Assembly: GCA_902797275.1 (NCBI GenBank)
Contig: CADBSI010000038.1
Coordinates: 1 to 5,770, forward strand
Direction of reading: 5' to 3'
Source: an uncultured Erysipelotrichaceae bacterium
GTDB lineage: Bacteria; Bacillota_I; Bacilli_A; RF39; UBA660
Length of the DNA stretch: 5,770 nucleotides
Under the pieces are notes generated by a model that saw only the letters and a program-made list of their open reading frames with translations, had not been told where the DNA came from and made no database searches. This document shows positions 5,147 through 5,770 of the stretch, one piece after another. The stretch's first letter is position 1. Each line of letters starts with the position of its first letter. The position numbers and the translations under genes are program-made.

Positions 5147-5488
5147 ATGGTGAATATGGTTATGTTAATTGGTAGATTGACCAAAGATCCGGAAATTGTT
5201 GAAAAAGAAAATGGTATTAAAGTATCAAGAATAACTTTAGCAATTAATCGCAAATTTAAAAATGCTGATGGTGTATATTATACCGATTATATCGACTGTG
5301 TTTTGTGGAATAACTGTGCTAAAAATGTTAATACCTATTGTAATAAAGGCGACTTGATAGGAGTTCGAGGAAGACTTCAAGTTGATACTTATGAAAAAGA
5401 TGGTATTAAGAAAAAAATAACCGATGTTATTGCTGAAAGTATAACGTTTTTGTCTTCTAATAAAAATAAAACAATAGAAGAAAATTAA
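5147..5488 (+). CDS. ssb: Short single-stranded DNA-binding protein (SsbB-like)
   Basis: An OB-fold protein that coats single-stranded DNA during replication, repair or DNA uptake. Residues 1-103 form one SSB domain. Visible marks are VMLIGRLTKDPE at 5-16, VSRITLAINRKFKN at 26-39, DYIDCVLWNN at 47-56 with the conserved Trp54, NKGDLIGVRGRLQ at 66-78, and a final ITDVIAESITFL. At 113 residues it has the same length as B. subtilis SsbB and starts the same way (M-x-N-x-VMLIGRL). This supports ATG 5147 over in-frame GTG 5150 or ATG 5156. It lacks the long Gly/Gln-rich linker and DDDIPF-type acidic tip of housekeeping SSBs and ends in TIEEN. It stands alone with its own promoter and terminator-like hairpin, not between rpsF and rpsR. 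A paralogue or competence-type role is inference. Confidence 0.95.
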   Translation: MVNMVMLIGRLTKDPEIVEKENGIKVSRITLAINRKFKNADGVYYTDYIDCVLWNNCAKNVNTYCNKGDLIGVRGRLQVDTYEKDGIKKKITDVIAESITFLSSNKNKTIEEN

Positions 5489-5497
5489 ATTTCCTGC

Positions 5498-5598
5498 AAG
5501 AGAACTATTTATATTTTATCTAATTTATTTAAATTTATATAATTATTTCTATACCTACTATGCCTATTTTTTTGTAAATAGTTCTCTTCACTTTTTTT
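5498..5598 (+). terminator. Long-loop hairpin with T-tract after ssb
   Basis: AAGAGAACTATTTA (5498-5511) is perfectly inverted as TAAATAGTTCTCTT (5575-5588). With one bulged C, TG (5495-5496) and CA (5589-5590) lengthen the stem to 16 bp. A run of seven T follows at 5592-5598. The loop is unusually long, about 63 AT-rich bases, and contains an imperfect tandem pair TCTATACCT/ACTATGCCT (5548-5565). The simplest reading is the ssb terminator, starting nine bases after its stop codon. A miniature inverted-repeat element or a structured RNA is an alternative; no target-site duplication is seen. Confidence 0.6.
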
Positions 5599-5634
5599 AA
5601 ATTATATTTTTTTGAAAAAATGTGTTAAATTAAA

Positions 5635-5663
5635 TTGACAAGTTGAATAAGTTTTGCTATTAT
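5635..5663 (+). promoter_or_regulatory. tRNA-Ser promoter
   Basis: A perfect TTGACA (5635-5640) is followed after exactly 17 bp by TATTAT (5658-5663). A TGC directly before it gives an extended -10. Transcription should start near 5670, about eight bases before the mature tRNA 5' end. This is the best-matching promoter in the window. Confidence 0.85.
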
Positions 5664-5677
5664 ATATTTAGTCATTT

Positions 5678-5770
5678 GGAGTCGTACTCAAGAGGCTGAA
5701 GAGGCTCCCCTGCTAAGGGAGTAGATCGGGTTAAACTGGTGCGAGGGTTCAAATCCCTCCTGCTCCGCCA
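5678..5770 (+). tRNA. tRNA-Ser (anticodon GCT)
   Basis: A 93-base class II tRNA ending exactly at the window edge with an encoded CCA. The anticodon stem CTCCC/GGGAG encloses CTGCTAA, giving anticodon GCT, which reads AGC/AGU. A long variable arm (ATCGG/CTGGT with wobbles) is typical of Ser. The T arm is GAGGG-TTCAAAT-CCCTC and the discriminator is G. The acceptor GGAGTCG against CTGCTCC has a T-G wobble at 5-68 and a C-T mismatch at 6-67, which is unusual. The rest closely resembles Bacillus tRNA-Ser(GCU). Further tRNAs may follow outside the window. Confidence 0.95.

Overview
The window is very AT-rich (roughly a quarter G+C by eye) and reads as chromosomal DNA of a low-GC Bacillota/Mycoplasmatota-type bacterium (Acholeplasma-, RF39- or Erysipelotrichia-like; this placement is inference). 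The genetic code looks standard. All tryptophans in the four clear proteins are TGG, the only tRNA-Trp present has anticodon CCA, and one gene ends in TGA. This argues against a Mycoplasma/Spiroplasma-type code.

Layout. Positions 1-277 hold the end of a tRNA operon: tRNA-Phe(GAA), cut by the window edge, then tRNA-Arg(ACG), tRNA-Pro(TGG) and a terminator. purB (adenylosuccinate lyase, E. coli-type) follows at 332-1663. Convergent to it, on the minus strand, is a small protein with two Xre/Cro-type helix-turn-helix domains (1709-2170). Its promoter overlaps a perfect 9-bp inverted repeat that could be an autoregulatory operator. The purB terminator hairpin runs into the 3' end of this regulator gene. 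Non-coding AT-rich DNA with several inverted repeats follows, then a minus-strand tRNA-Trp(CCA) with its own terminator.

Between tRNA-Trp and the next gene lies a compact bidirectional promoter whose two -35 boxes overlap. The rightward promoter drives a two-gene unit. The first gene encodes an unrecognised, extremely lysine-rich protein with two C-terminal membrane segments. The second is sufB (Fe-S cluster scaffold), whose GTG start overlaps the upstream TGA stop. No sufC, sufD, sufS or sufU is present, so sufB is separated from its usual partners.

After the sufB terminator comes a short single-stranded DNA-binding protein gene (113 aa, SsbB-like, without the usual acidic tail) with a good promoter and Shine-Dalgarno. 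A 14-bp perfect inverted repeat with a long loop and a T-tract follows it. The window ends with a strong promoter and a complete tRNA-Ser(GCT).

The genes are mostly housekeeping (translation, purine synthesis, Fe-S assembly, DNA binding) and do not form one obvious pathway. The least ordinary parts are the lysine-rich membrane protein coupled to an orphan sufB, the shared -35 divergent promoter, the possible Xre operator, and the long-loop hairpin after ssb. No insertion sequence, integrase, CRISPR array or defence cassette was seen.
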